DNA of 64,000 nt from Posidoniimonas corsicana (GTDB taxonomy: Bacteria > Planctomycetota > Planctomycetia > Pirellulales > Lacipirellulaceae), in the NCBI RefSeq assembly GCF_007859765.1, contig NZ_SIHJ01000001.1, positions 2,419,311 to 2,483,310 on the forward strand, in the 5' to 3' direction. This document shows, piece after piece, positions 40,119 to 48,922 of the stretch; the stretch's first letter is position 1; each line of letters begins with the position of its first letter. The translations under genes were made by a program, and so were the position numbers. The notes beneath the pieces were generated by a model that had not been told where the DNA came from, did not search any database, and saw only the letters and a program-made list of their open reading frames with translations.

Positions 40119-43100
40119 ATGCCTGCCCTGCTGCGCGGCTCCTCCTCAATTCTACTTCTTGCCACTGCCTGCTGCCTGAACGCCGGGGCCGCGGCTCTGG
40201 AGGTCGGCGACCTCCGCTGCCAGTACCGGGAGAACCCGGTGGGCGTTGACGCCGAACAGCCCCGCCTGTCGTGGAAGCTGACGTCGACCGCCCGCAACCA
40301 GTCGCAGTCGGCCTACCAGATCCAGGTCGCGACCGACGCCGACAAGCTTGCCGCCGGCGAGGCGGACCTGTGGGACAGCGGCAAGGTCGCTTCCAGCAGC
40401 ACGCGGGACATCCCCTACGACGGCAAGGCCCTGTCCGCTCACCAACGCTGCGTCTGGCGCGTGCGGTCGTGGGACGCCGATGGGCAGCCGGGCGAGTACA
40501 GCGAACCCGCGGAGTGGACCGTGGGCATCCTGAAGCAGGACCAGTGGCAGGCGGAGTGGATCGGCTACGACGCCAGTCGGGCCGACCGGCGACCGCCGGC
40601 GGACCTCGACGGCGCGTCCTGGATCTGGGCCGCCGACGAGGAGGGCAAGGCGGCCGAGCGGGGCGACTTCGGTTTCGCCAGCACGCTGGAGATCCCACAG
40701 GACGCGAAGCTCGAGTCCGCGGTGGCGACGCTCTACGGCGACGACCAGGTGATCGTCTACGTGAACGGCAAGCGGGCGAACGTCGGCGTGCGGCGCAACC
40801 GCCCGTTTGAACTAGACCTGCTGCATGTGATCGAACAGGGCGAGAACGACATCCGCCTCGCCTGCCACAACGGCTCGCCCGAGTCTGCCGGAGTGATCAT
40901 GAAGCTGGTCGTGAAGACGGACCAGGGCGAACGGACGCTCGTCACGAGCGGCGACTGGTCGAGCGTGAAGAGCCCGTCGAACGAGTGGCGGGCCGCCCAA
41001 CGCCCGGCCGACGAGGGCGATCACGCGCTGGTGGTGGCGGCCAACGGCGAGGGTCCGTGGGGCGAGGTTGGCCCCTCGGCCCAGTACCTGCCGCCGCCGG
41101 CCTACCTGCGCGTCGGTTTCGAGATCACCAAGCCGGTCAAGCGCGCGCTGGCGTACATGGCGGCGCTCGGTGATTGCGACGCGCGGATCAACGGCCAGCG
41201 GGTCACCGACGACTACTTCCCGTCGGGGTGGACCGACTACAACAAGCGGGTCTACTACCGCGCCTACGACGTGACCCACCTGCTCCGCCAGGGCGACAAC
41301 GCGGCCGGCGTGGTGCTGGCCGATGGCTGGTTCAGCGGCCACGTGGGCTGGGGCGAGCAACGCGACCACTACGGCGACAAGCCCCGCTTCGCCGGCCAGC
41401 TGGTCGTGCAGTACCAGGACGGCACGCAGCAGGTGCTGGCCACCGGCGAGGCCTGGCGGGCGGGGGAGGGGGGGACCCGCGAGGCCGACTTCCTCGGCGG
41501 CGAGGTATTCGACGCCACCCGGGAGCCCACCGGCTGGGACGCGCCCGGGTTTGACTCCAGCGGCTGGGCGGAGGTCGATCGCGGCGCGGCGGTCGACCCG
41601 CTGGTTCAGTGGCACCCGGCGCAGCCGGTCGAGGCGATCGGCGAGTTCTCGCCGCAGGAGATCACCGAACCGCTGCCGGGGGTGTACGTGCTCAACCTCG
41701 GCCAGAACTTCGCCGGCGTGCCGCGGCTGAAGGTGAAGGGGCGGAAAGGCCAGGCGATCCATCTCCGCTTCGGCGAGCGGTTGAACCCGGACGGCTCGCT
41801 CTACCTCACCAACATGCGTTGCGCCCGGGTGACCGACACCTACGTCTGCAGCGGCCAGGGGACCGAGACGTGGCAGCCACGGCACACGTTCCACGGCTTC
41901 CAGTACGTGGAGGTCCGCGGACTGGACGCCAGCCCGGAGTCGGGCGAGGTGGTTGGGGTGGCGCTCAGCAGCGCGACGCCGCGGGTCGGCTCGTTCGAGT
42001 GTTCGGACGAGCGGGTCAACCAGCTGGTCAACAACATCTACTGGACGCAGCGGTCCAACTTCATCGACATCCCGACCGACTGCCCCCAGCGCGATGAGCG
42101 GCTCGGCTGGACCGGCGACGCGCAGGTCTACATCGGCGCGGCGACCCTCAACTGCGACGTCCAGGCGTTCTTCCACAAGTGGCTGCAGGACATGACCGAC
42201 TCCCAGCGCGCCGACGGGCAGTACCCCAAGGTCGCGCCGGAGAAGGTGGCCGGCAACGACGGCGGCCCCGCCTGGGCCGACGCGGGCGTCATCTGCCCGC
42301 TGCAACTCTACGAGACCTACGGCGACCGTGAGATCCTGGCCCGGCAGTACGCGTCGATGAAGAAGTTTGTCGACTTCTGCCGCGACCGCAGCAAGGACGG
42401 CGTGCTGCCGCCCGACCGCTTCCACTGCTACGGCGACTGGCTCAGCATCAACGCCAGCACGCCCAACGAGGTGATCTACACGGCCTACTACGCGCACGCG
42501 GCCGACCTGCTCTCGCAGGCGGCCGAGGTGCTGGGCATCGAGAACGACGCCCGCGAATACCGCGAGCTGTTCCACAAGGTGCGCAACGCCTTCAACGAGG
42601 CCTACGTCAAGGACGACGGCTCGATCCACGGCGACACGCAGTGCTGCTACACGCTGGCGATCGTGTTCGACCTGGTCGAGGGCGACAAGCTCAACGAGGC
42701 CTCGCGGCGGTTGGTGGCGGACATAGAGTCCCGCGGCGGCCGGCTCTCGACCGGGTTTGTCGGCACGAAGGACCTGATGCACGCGCTAGACAAGATCGGC
42801 CGCCTGGACGTGGCGTGCGGCTTGTTGACCCACGAGGAGTACCCCGGTTGGCTGTTCTCCATCAAGCACGGCGCTACCTCGATCTGGGAGCGGTGGGACG
42901 GCTGGACGCCCGACCGCGGGTTCCAGGACCCCGGCATGAACTCGTTCGCCCACTACTCGTTCGGCGCGGTGTACCGCTGGATGGTCGAGTGCCTGGGGGG
43001 CGTCAAGCCAACCAGCCCTGGGTACGACCAGTTCGTAATCGCGCCCTACCTGCCTGAGGACCTGGAGTGGGTGAAGGTCGGGTACGATTCGGTGCACGGC

Positions 43101-43331
43101 CCGATCGAGAGCGCCTGGCGGCGGACGGACCGTGGCGTGACGGTGCAGGTCACGGCGCCGGTCAACACCACGGCCACCATCCGACTGCCAAGCGGCGATC
43201 GGGACGCGATCAGCGTGGATGGCAAGCCGCTGTCGGAATGCGGCCTGCGCGTCGGCGACTCGACCAACGATTCGACCGCGGTCGAGATCGGCAGCGGCAG
43301 CTACGAGTTCGTCATCGCAGCGGAGAGTTGA
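40119..43331 (+). CDS. Secreted alpha-L-rhamnosidase, GH78-like
   Basis: At 1070 residues the size fits GH78. A signal peptide (RGSSSILLLATACCLNAGAAA) is followed by the Bac_rhamnosid_N segment (ENPVGVDAEQPRLSWKLTS), an inserted carbohydrate-binding-like beta domain, and the (alpha/alpha)6 catalytic barrel. The barrel holds FIDIPTDCPQRDERLGWTGD, with the conserved DERLGWTGDAQ catalytic region, and the late GATSIWERWDGWTPDRGF. The enzyme removes terminal alpha-L-rhamnose from plant or algal polysaccharides such as rhamnogalacturonan or ulvan. It has no dockerin or PEP-CTERM end, unlike later genes in the block. It is followed by the Tat-exported GH43/117-like gene. Confidence 0.92.
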   Translation: MPALLRGSSSILLLATACCLNAGAAALEVGDLRCQYRENPVGVDAEQPRLSWKLTSTARNQSQSAYQIQVATDADKLAAGEADLWDSGKVASSSTRDIPYDGKALSAHQRCVWRVRSWDADGQPGEYSEPAEWTVGILKQDQWQAEWIGYDASRADRRPPADLDGASWIWAADEEGKAAERGDFGFASTLEIPQDAKLESAVATLYGDDQVIVYVNGKRANVGVRRNRPFELDLLHVIEQGENDIRLACHNGSPESAGVIMKLVVKTDQGERTLVTSGDWSSVKSPSNEWRAAQRPADEGDHALVVAANGEGPWGEVGPSAQYLPPPAYLRVGFEITKPVKRALAYMAALGDCDARINGQRVTDDYFPSGWTDYNKRVYYRAYDVTHLLRQGDNAAGVVLADGWFSGHVGWGEQRDHYGDKPRFAGQLVVQYQDGTQQVLATGEAWRAGEGGTREADFLGGEVFDATREPTGWDAPGFDSSGWAEVDRGAAVDPLVQWHPAQPVEAIGEFSPQEITEPLPGVYVLNLGQNFAGVPRLKVKGRKGQAIHLRFGERLNPDGSLYLTNMRCARVTDTYVCSGQGTETWQPRHTFHGFQYVEVRGLDASPESGEVVGVALSSATPRVGSFECSDERVNQLVNNIYWTQRSNFIDIPTDCPQRDERLGWTGDAQVYIGAATLNCDVQAFFHKWLQDMTDSQRADGQYPKVAPEKVAGNDGGPAWADAGVICPLQLYETYGDREILARQYASMKKFVDFCRDRSKDGVLPPDRFHCYGDWLSINASTPNEVIYTAYYAHAADLLSQAAEVLGIENDAREYRELFHKVRNAFNEAYVKDDGSIHGDTQCCYTLAIVFDLVEGDKLNEASRRLVADIESRGGRLSTGFVGTKDLMHALDKIGRLDVACGLLTHEEYPGWLFSIKHGATSIWERWDGWTPDRGFQDPGMNSFAHYSFGAVYRWMVECLGGVKPTSPGYDQFVIAPYLPEDLEWVKVGYDSVHGPIESAWRRTDRGVTVQVTAPVNTTATIRLPSGDRDAISVDGKPLSECGLRVGDSTNDSTAVEIGSGSYEFVIAAES

Positions 43332-43427
43332 TAGCGCAACTCATTCAGGTTGACGCCCGCTGCCGCGCCGCGCAGGATTGATGGAGTAGCAACCGACTCG
43401 GCACTCCAACTCATCAGGCGGCGGCGT

Positions 43428-44498
43428 ATGCAGCGTAGGCAGTTTCTTCAGGCGGCGACCATCGCCGCCATCACTTCATCAGGGAGCCAGGCTCTCGCCC
43501 GCACGACGACCGAGCAGCCCCCGCGTATCGAGTCCGATTTTTGCAAGCGTTTGCAGCCGTTGGGTCGGATCCTCGAGCTGGAGGGCTACTTCGTCTGGTG
43601 CAATACGCCCATCTACGGCCCGGACGGCAGGGTGCACGTCTTCTACTCGCGCTGGCCGAAAGGCCGCGGGATGGGTGGTTGGCTCAACGCGTGCGAGATC
43701 GCCCATGCGGTCGCGGACCAGCCGGAGGGCCCGTACGAGACGCTCGACGTGGCCGTCGCCCCGCGCCCCGGCAACTGGGACGCGACCACCTGCCACAACC
43801 CCCACATCCAGCAGGTCGACGACAAGTACTGCCTGTTCTACATGGGCAATCGAAACGGTCGCACCAACACCAAGCGGGTGGGGCTGGCGATTGCCGACTC
43901 GCTCGACGGCCCGTGGCGTCGCGCGGACGAGCCGCTGCTGCTGCCCGGCGACGAGGGCGCCTGGGACGACCACTGCACGACCAACCCCTCGTTCATCCGC
44001 GCGGCCGACGGCCGCTGCCTGCTTTACTACAAGGGGTGGAACGACAAGGACTACGTCACGGGCAAGCCGCCGATCCGCGGGAATCGTATGTACGGGCTGG
44101 CGGTCGCCGACAGCGTCGAGGGCCCGTACCGCAAGCACCCGGGCAACCCCCTGGTCGATTTCTCAGGCCTGGGCGAGAACCAACAGTGCGAGGACGCGTA
44201 CGTCTGGCTCGAGGACGGGCGCTACAAGATGATCGCCCGCGACATGGGCGTGTTCGATCACGAGGTCGGCCTGTACATGGAGTCGGACGACGGCGTGCAG
44301 TGGTCCCCGCCAAAGGTTGGGTACTACCCTCTGAAGCACTACGTCGACCAGCCCCCCGCCCCCCGCGGACTGCGACGCTACGGGCGGCTGGAGCGTCCCC
44401 AGTTGCTGATGCGCGACGGCCGCCCCACGCACCTGTTTTCGTCGTCTCAAGGCGGCGAGCAGCAGACAGCATCCGGATTTGTGTTCGCCTTGGCATAG
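43428..44498 (+). CDS. Tat-exported GH43/GH117-like five-bladed propeller glycosidase
   Basis: From ATG 43428 the protein has 356 residues and begins MQRRQFLQAATIAAITSSGS, a twin-arginine signal (RRQFLQ). The rest is a five-bladed propeller with GYFVWCNTPIYGPDGRVHVF, NGRTNTKRVGLAIADSLDGP and EDAYVWLEDGRYKMIARDMG, which resembles the GH43/GH117 fold. Subfamily and substrate are not certain; GH117 members cleave agar- or porphyran-type oligosaccharides. The frame extends upstream to 43350, but a Tat signal at the chosen start is a better explanation. It follows the rhamnosidase by 96 bases and probably acts in the same degradation pathway. Confidence 0.82.
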   Translation: MQRRQFLQAATIAAITSSGSQALARTTTEQPPRIESDFCKRLQPLGRILELEGYFVWCNTPIYGPDGRVHVFYSRWPKGRGMGGWLNACEIAHAVADQPEGPYETLDVAVAPRPGNWDATTCHNPHIQQVDDKYCLFYMGNRNGRTNTKRVGLAIADSLDGPWRRADEPLLLPGDEGAWDDHCTTNPSFIRAADGRCLLYYKGWNDKDYVTGKPPIRGNRMYGLAVADSVEGPYRKHPGNPLVDFSGLGENQQCEDAYVWLEDGRYKMIARDMGVFDHEVGLYMESDDGVQWSPPKVGYYPLKHYVDQPPAPRGLRRYGRLERPQLLMRDGRPTHLFSSSQGGEQQTASGFVFALA

Positions 44499-44757
44499 AC
44501 TTTGCGTGGGCCGGTGCGTCAGGGGCTGTCTCAATACAGGTCGGCCGCGTTCGCCACGCCGGTGCAATCCCGTGGTTGAATAACGCAATCGGTTTGGACC
44601 CCTGTGTTGCAGCCGCTTAGGATGGACCGCAACGCGTTCGATACGCGTCCCCAGCGACCTCCTGCCTCCCTCTCGTTTCCTTCACTTGTCGTCAATCCCT
44701 GTCCGCCGGCTTGCGCTGGCGTTCTCGGGGCCGCTTCTTTAAACCAGGACGGACATC
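44499..44757. other. Intergenic region ahead of the PEP-CTERM gene cluster
   Basis: The 259 bases between the Tat-exported glycosidase and the first PEP-CTERM protein contain no supported gene and no clear terminator. They presumably hold the promoter of the PEP-CTERM gene. Confidence 0.4.
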
Positions 44758-45867
44758 ATGAGATTTGTGGCAACCGCCGCGGTAGCTGCCTGCTTGGCAG
44801 TCCTTTCGCCCCACTACGCCAGCGGCGTGCTGCTGGTCTACGAGGGGTTTGACTACTCCGAGGGCGCCCTGAGCGGCCAGGCCGACGGCGGCTTCGGCTT
44901 CGCACCCGGCAGCTCGTGGGGCGGCGGCTCGGTCGTTGCTGGCAGCCTGTCTTACACCGATGGCGGGAGCAACTCGCTGCCGACTAGCGGCAACCGGGCG
45001 CTGGTGAGCGCCGAGAGCGGTAGCGTTTCCGCTTACCGTCAGCTCGGCCGCGGTTACGGCGACGACCCTAGCTACGGGCCGGGCACGTACTGGCTTAGCT
45101 TTCTTGGTCAGCGGCTGCAGCCCCATATCACCCAGGACGAGAACGCCGCCCGCTCGTTTGGTCTCCAATTGCACAGCAGTGGTGGCGGCGACGAGCGGCT
45201 GGGCGTCGGGCGTGTGACGATCAACGCGCCGGTTCCTTCGGTTGGCTGGGGCCTATTCTCTGATGGGTCCGCATCGCTTTATACCGAGGCGGCGGAGTCG
45301 ATGTTCGATCTGTCGTTCAACGTGGTGGAGATCACTATCGCCGACGCGACCGACGGCAACCTGAGCGACTCCGCCAAGCTGTGGGTGAACCCCGACCTGA
45401 GCGGAACCCTCGGCACGCCTAGCGCCGAGCTGGCGGTGGGCAGCGGGCTGAACTTCGACTACCTGTTCGACACCCTGCGGCTTTGGGCCGGCGGCACATC
45501 GGGGGACAACCCCTACGCGGCGTACGAGGTGGACGAGATCCGCATCGGCACCCTGCTGGAGGACGTGCTCGGCAACTCGGTGATTGTCCCGGGCGATGTC
45601 GACGGCAACGGCACGGTCGACGTCAACGACCTCACCCCGATCCGGATGAACTACCGAAACGGCGACGCCGTCCGCACGGACGGCGACCTCAACGGCGACA
45701 CCTTTGTGAACTTCGCCGACTTCCGCCAGTGGAAGACGGCCCTGCTTGAGGCCGGTGGCTCGCTGGAGGGTGTTGACCTGGCGTTCCTGGGGCAGGTTCC
45801 CGAGCCGGCGTCTGCCCTGCTGCTGTTCATGGGGTCCGCCATGCTGGTCCGGCGCGGCCGTCGCTAG
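44758..45867 (+). CDS. PEP-CTERM protein with dockerin-like repeat
   Basis: The 369-residue protein has a signal peptide (RFVATAAVAACLAVLSPHYA), a beta-sandwich body (LVYEGFDYSEGALSGQADGG onward, with many Gly and Ser), a dockerin type I-like double EF-hand (PGDVDGNGTVDVNDLTPIR then DGDLNGDTFVNFADFRQW) and a PEP-CTERM tail: VPEPASALLLFMGSAMLV plus RRGRR. The tail is recognised by exosortase, which anchors or processes the protein at the surface; no exosortase gene is in the window. The dockerin-like repeat binds calcium in the family. The FDY-containing body is typical of extracellular carbohydrate-associated proteins, but no enzyme motif is seen. Confidence 0.86.
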   Translation: MRFVATAAVAACLAVLSPHYASGVLLVYEGFDYSEGALSGQADGGFGFAPGSSWGGGSVVAGSLSYTDGGSNSLPTSGNRALVSAESGSVSAYRQLGRGYGDDPSYGPGTYWLSFLGQRLQPHITQDENAARSFGLQLHSSGGGDERLGVGRVTINAPVPSVGWGLFSDGSASLYTEAAESMFDLSFNVVEITIADATDGNLSDSAKLWVNPDLSGTLGTPSAELAVGSGLNFDYLFDTLRLWAGGTSGDNPYAAYEVDEIRIGTLLEDVLGNSVIVPGDVDGNGTVDVNDLTPIRMNYRNGDAVRTDGDLNGDTFVNFADFRQWKTALLEAGGSLEGVDLAFLGQVPEPASALLLFMGSAMLVRRGRR

Positions 45868-45978
45868 CATCGCCCCTTCTTATACGTGGCCTGCTGGGAC
45901 TGGCTGTGTCGACGCGCTCGCACGCTTGTCGTCGGTAGACGCTGAAATGCTTATTCGCACTCTGGAGTGTTGGATCAC

Positions 45979-46944
45979 ATGAAATCAACTCACCTATGCC
46001 TGTTTGTGCTGGCCCTCGTCGCGGGCCCAGCAATCCAGTCCGCATCTGCAATCTCACTCATCCCCGACGCCGACGCACGCCTGGCCAACGACAGCAACCG
46101 CGGTCCGACCAGCAACGTGGGTTCGAGCGGTCTGTGGGAAGTCCGCTGGCACGAGGCGCCCCGGGTACGGATTGGATACGTCCGGTACGACATTACGGGG
46201 GTTAGCCCTTCGCTGTTCGCCGACGCCACCCTTAGCGGAACATTCACCGCCAGCTCCTACAACGGCCCGGGCACGTGGGACGTCTACGGGTTGAATGACG
46301 ACGTGGTGGCGAACGCGGGGACCGGTCGGCAGGGCAACGACTGGGATGAGTCCACGATCAACTACGCGAACGCGGGCGGCGTGGACAATTCCGCGGCGGA
46401 AGGAACCTTTGCGTTTACCGACTCTTCATTTCTGGGGACGATCACCCTGGATGGAGTTGACGAACAGCCTCTGCCGTTCTCGTCCAACCCCACAGATCTG
46501 AGCCTCGAGACCTTCCTCAACGCCGACACCGACGGGCTCGTCACCTTCTTGTTCATGGACTCGTCGCAGACCGGCGCCGAGTATCGGATCGACAGCAAGG
46601 AAGGGAACATGGAGGACGGGCACGGGCCCACGACGCTCAACTTTGAGCTGAACTGCGATCCGGGCGACGTCGACTGCATGGGCGGCGTGACGCTAGACGA
46701 CCTGGCGATCATCGCGGCCAACTTCCGCACCAGCAACTTCCGGGAGTTCGGCGACCTCACCGGTGACGGCTTCGTTGACTTCGACGACTTTGGAGAGTGG
46801 AAGGACAACTACACCGGTTCACTCGAAGGCGTTGACTTGTCGTTCCTCTCATCGCCGGCGCCGGAGCCCTCGGCCAGCATGCTCGTTGCGACGCTTCTCG
46901 TGAGCTGCATCGGGCGGCGCCGTTCGGCCCACCCCTGCAAGTAA
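45979..46944 (+). CDS. PEP-CTERM protein with DNRLRE-like domain and dockerin-like repeat
   Basis: The protein (321 residues from ATG 45979, with GGAG about 11 bases upstream) has a signal peptide (STHLCLFVLALVAGPAIQSA). A DNRLRE-type beta-sandwich with IPDADARLANDSN and RIGYVRYDITGV follows. Next come the dockerin-like segment (CDPGDVDCMGGVTLDDLAII and GDLTGDGFVDFDDFGEW) and a PEP-CTERM tail (APEPSASMLVATLLVSCIG, basic end RRR). DNRLRE domains are found in surface and polysaccharide-related proteins. It lies 111 bases after the previous PEP-CTERM gene, consistent with a family array. Confidence 0.85.
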   Translation: MKSTHLCLFVLALVAGPAIQSASAISLIPDADARLANDSNRGPTSNVGSSGLWEVRWHEAPRVRIGYVRYDITGVSPSLFADATLSGTFTASSYNGPGTWDVYGLNDDVVANAGTGRQGNDWDESTINYANAGGVDNSAAEGTFAFTDSSFLGTITLDGVDEQPLPFSSNPTDLSLETFLNADTDGLVTFLFMDSSQTGAEYRIDSKEGNMEDGHGPTTLNFELNCDPGDVDCMGGVTLDDLAIIAANFRTSNFREFGDLTGDGFVDFDDFGEWKDNYTGSLEGVDLSFLSSPAPEPSASMLVATLLVSCIGRRRSAHPCK

Positions 46945-46996
46945 CCACCGCGGCGACCTAATCGACTTCCCGAGACTCAACCCCCAGCACGGCGCG

Positions 46997-48748
46997 ATGG
47001 CCATCAACAATATGCAACTTCGAATTCTCAGCCTCTCGGCGTTCGCCGTGGCGGCCTGCTGTGGCCTGGCTAGCAAGCCGGCCCACGCACAGGTGAACTA
47101 CCTCTTTCAGGCGGCGCCCGGCGCGGCCGAGTCTGCTCGTCAGTGGAGCACGCCGGGAAACTGGCTGAATCCCGACAACAACAACATGTTTGTGCCGAAC
47201 GCGATGTTCGACGAGCGCGCCGTCATCGACAACGGGGCCACGGCGATCCTCAACGTCAGCAGCCCGTCGTCGGGCGAGAGCTCGGTCGTCACGCCGGGCG
47301 CGCTGCAGGTCAGCAATGGCGGCCTGGACATCCGCAGCACGGGCGCGCTGTTTGTGACCGCCAACGACTTCACGCCCGGGACGGTCTCGATCGGCGGATC
47401 GGGCGTGCTGACGATCGCTTCCGGCGGTGTGCTGAATGCCGGCGGCGCCGTGACGATGGCCGGCGGAGCGGCCTACAACGTCGGGGTGACCGGCATCGGC
47501 AGCAATGGCCGGATCAACACCGACGCCTCCGCGTCGGTTGGCGGGTCGTTGTCGCTGCAGTTCAGCGGGTACAGCCCGTCAGCGGGCGACTCGTGGACCG
47601 TGCTGGAGGCCGCGTCGATCAGCGGCGGCTTCAGCTCCGTTAGCGCTTCGGGCCTGCAGTTCAACGAGACCATCCACGTAAGCCAGGCCGACGTGGCCGG
47701 CGGGCGTCGGGCGCTCAACGCTTCGGTCGCCGAGGTGCTCGTGCTGGACGTCAACCGGGACACCGGCGTCGCGACTATCACGCACCCGGGCAGCACCTCG
47801 ATCCAGCTCGACGGCTACTTTGTTGGCTCAGACTCGGGGCTCCTCCGTGCGGACCCCGCCAGCTGGAACAGCTTCAACGAGAGCGGCGCGCTGGGCAACG
47901 ACTGGGTGGAAACCGCCCAGACCGTTAACAACATCGGCGAGCTGAAGATTGGTGGCGAAGCCACCTTTGGCGCCGATTTCAACCTGGGCGCCATCTACGA
48001 CCCGTTGGCCGGTGAGTTCGGGACCGCCGCCGAGGACCTCGAGTTCGGCTACCGCAGCGCGGACGGCTCGAAGTACACGGGCGTTGTGCGTTACAGCGGC
48101 GCCAAGGCCAACACGCTGGTGCTGCAGGTCGACCCCAACGGCACGGGCGACGCCTACCTCCGCAATACGTCTAGCACGAGCGTCCAGTTCGACGCCTACG
48201 AGGTGCTGTCCGCCAGCGGGGCGATCAGCCCGTCCGCGTGGGACAGCCTGGACGACCAGGACGGGCCGGGTAACGTTTGGCTCGAGGGCCTGAACAACAC
48301 GGCCAACCTGATCTCGGAGTTCGACTCCGAGGGCTTCACCACCATCAGCCCGGGGCAGAGCTGGAACCTGGGGCCGCTGTTCACCGGCGGTGCGCAGGAC
48401 CTCTCGTTCAACTTCCTGATGCAGGGCGAAGAAGTCGGCACGGCGGGCCTGGTCGTCTACGAGCAGTACGTGCCGGGCGTCGGTTTGGCGGGCGACTTCA
48501 ACGAGGACAACGTCGTGGACGCCGCCGACTACACGGTCTGGCGTGACAACGTCGGTGCGGCCAGCCTGCCGAACGACAACGGTCTCGGCGTAGTCGGTCA
48601 GGCCCACTACGAGCTGTGGCGGTCGCAGTACGGTTCGACCCAGTCGGGACCGTCCGCCGCGGCCAGCGCGCCGGAGCCCGCCGCTGTCGTGCTGATGTTG
48701 GCCGCTGCCGCCGCGTCGATCGGCGGCTGCCGTGGTCGTGCTTCGTGA
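46997..48748 (+). CDS. Large PEP-CTERM protein with autotransporter-like repeat body and dockerin-like end
   Basis: A 583-residue protein with signal peptide (LRILSLSAFAVAACCGLASK), then a beta-helix-like region rich in Gly and Ser: GNWLNPDNNNMFVPNAMFDE, VSNGGLDIRSTGALFVTAND, and SIGGSGVLTIASGGVLNAGG. Later domains contain two similar segments (RADPASWNSFNESGALGNDW and SPSAWDSLDDQDGPGNVWLE). The C-terminus has one dockerin-like pair (GDFNEDNVVDAADYTVWRDN) and a PEP-CTERM tail (APEPAAVVLMLAAAAASIGG). Such proteins are putative surface structural proteins in planctomycetes. It starts 52 bases after the previous gene, so the two may be co-transcribed. Confidence 0.84.
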   Translation: MAINNMQLRILSLSAFAVAACCGLASKPAHAQVNYLFQAAPGAAESARQWSTPGNWLNPDNNNMFVPNAMFDERAVIDNGATAILNVSSPSSGESSVVTPGALQVSNGGLDIRSTGALFVTANDFTPGTVSIGGSGVLTIASGGVLNAGGAVTMAGGAAYNVGVTGIGSNGRINTDASASVGGSLSLQFSGYSPSAGDSWTVLEAASISGGFSSVSASGLQFNETIHVSQADVAGGRRALNASVAEVLVLDVNRDTGVATITHPGSTSIQLDGYFVGSDSGLLRADPASWNSFNESGALGNDWVETAQTVNNIGELKIGGEATFGADFNLGAIYDPLAGEFGTAAEDLEFGYRSADGSKYTGVVRYSGAKANTLVLQVDPNGTGDAYLRNTSSTSVQFDAYEVLSASGAISPSAWDSLDDQDGPGNVWLEGLNNTANLISEFDSEGFTTISPGQSWNLGPLFTGGAQDLSFNFLMQGEEVGTAGLVVYEQYVPGVGLAGDFNEDNVVDAADYTVWRDNVGAASLPNDNGLGVVGQAHYELWRSQYGSTQSGPSAAASAPEPAAVVLMLAAAAASIGGCRGRAS

Positions 48749-48922
48749 TTGTCTGCGGCGTTGGCATTGAGGCAGTTGGGGATCGGCGGGTCGATTGACC
48801 CGCAGGTCCTGAACGCCGGGCGGAGGCAACGGAGGTGATCCGCCGCTGGCGCCGCGTCGTTGTTGTTGGCTCATCGTTCCTCGGCCAGATCGGGGACGCT
48901 CCTCCTCCTGGAACAGAACGCC

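Noticed and set aside
40812-42782. A 656-codon minus-strand frame opposite the rhamnosidase gene
   Set aside because: Antisense shadow with no motif.
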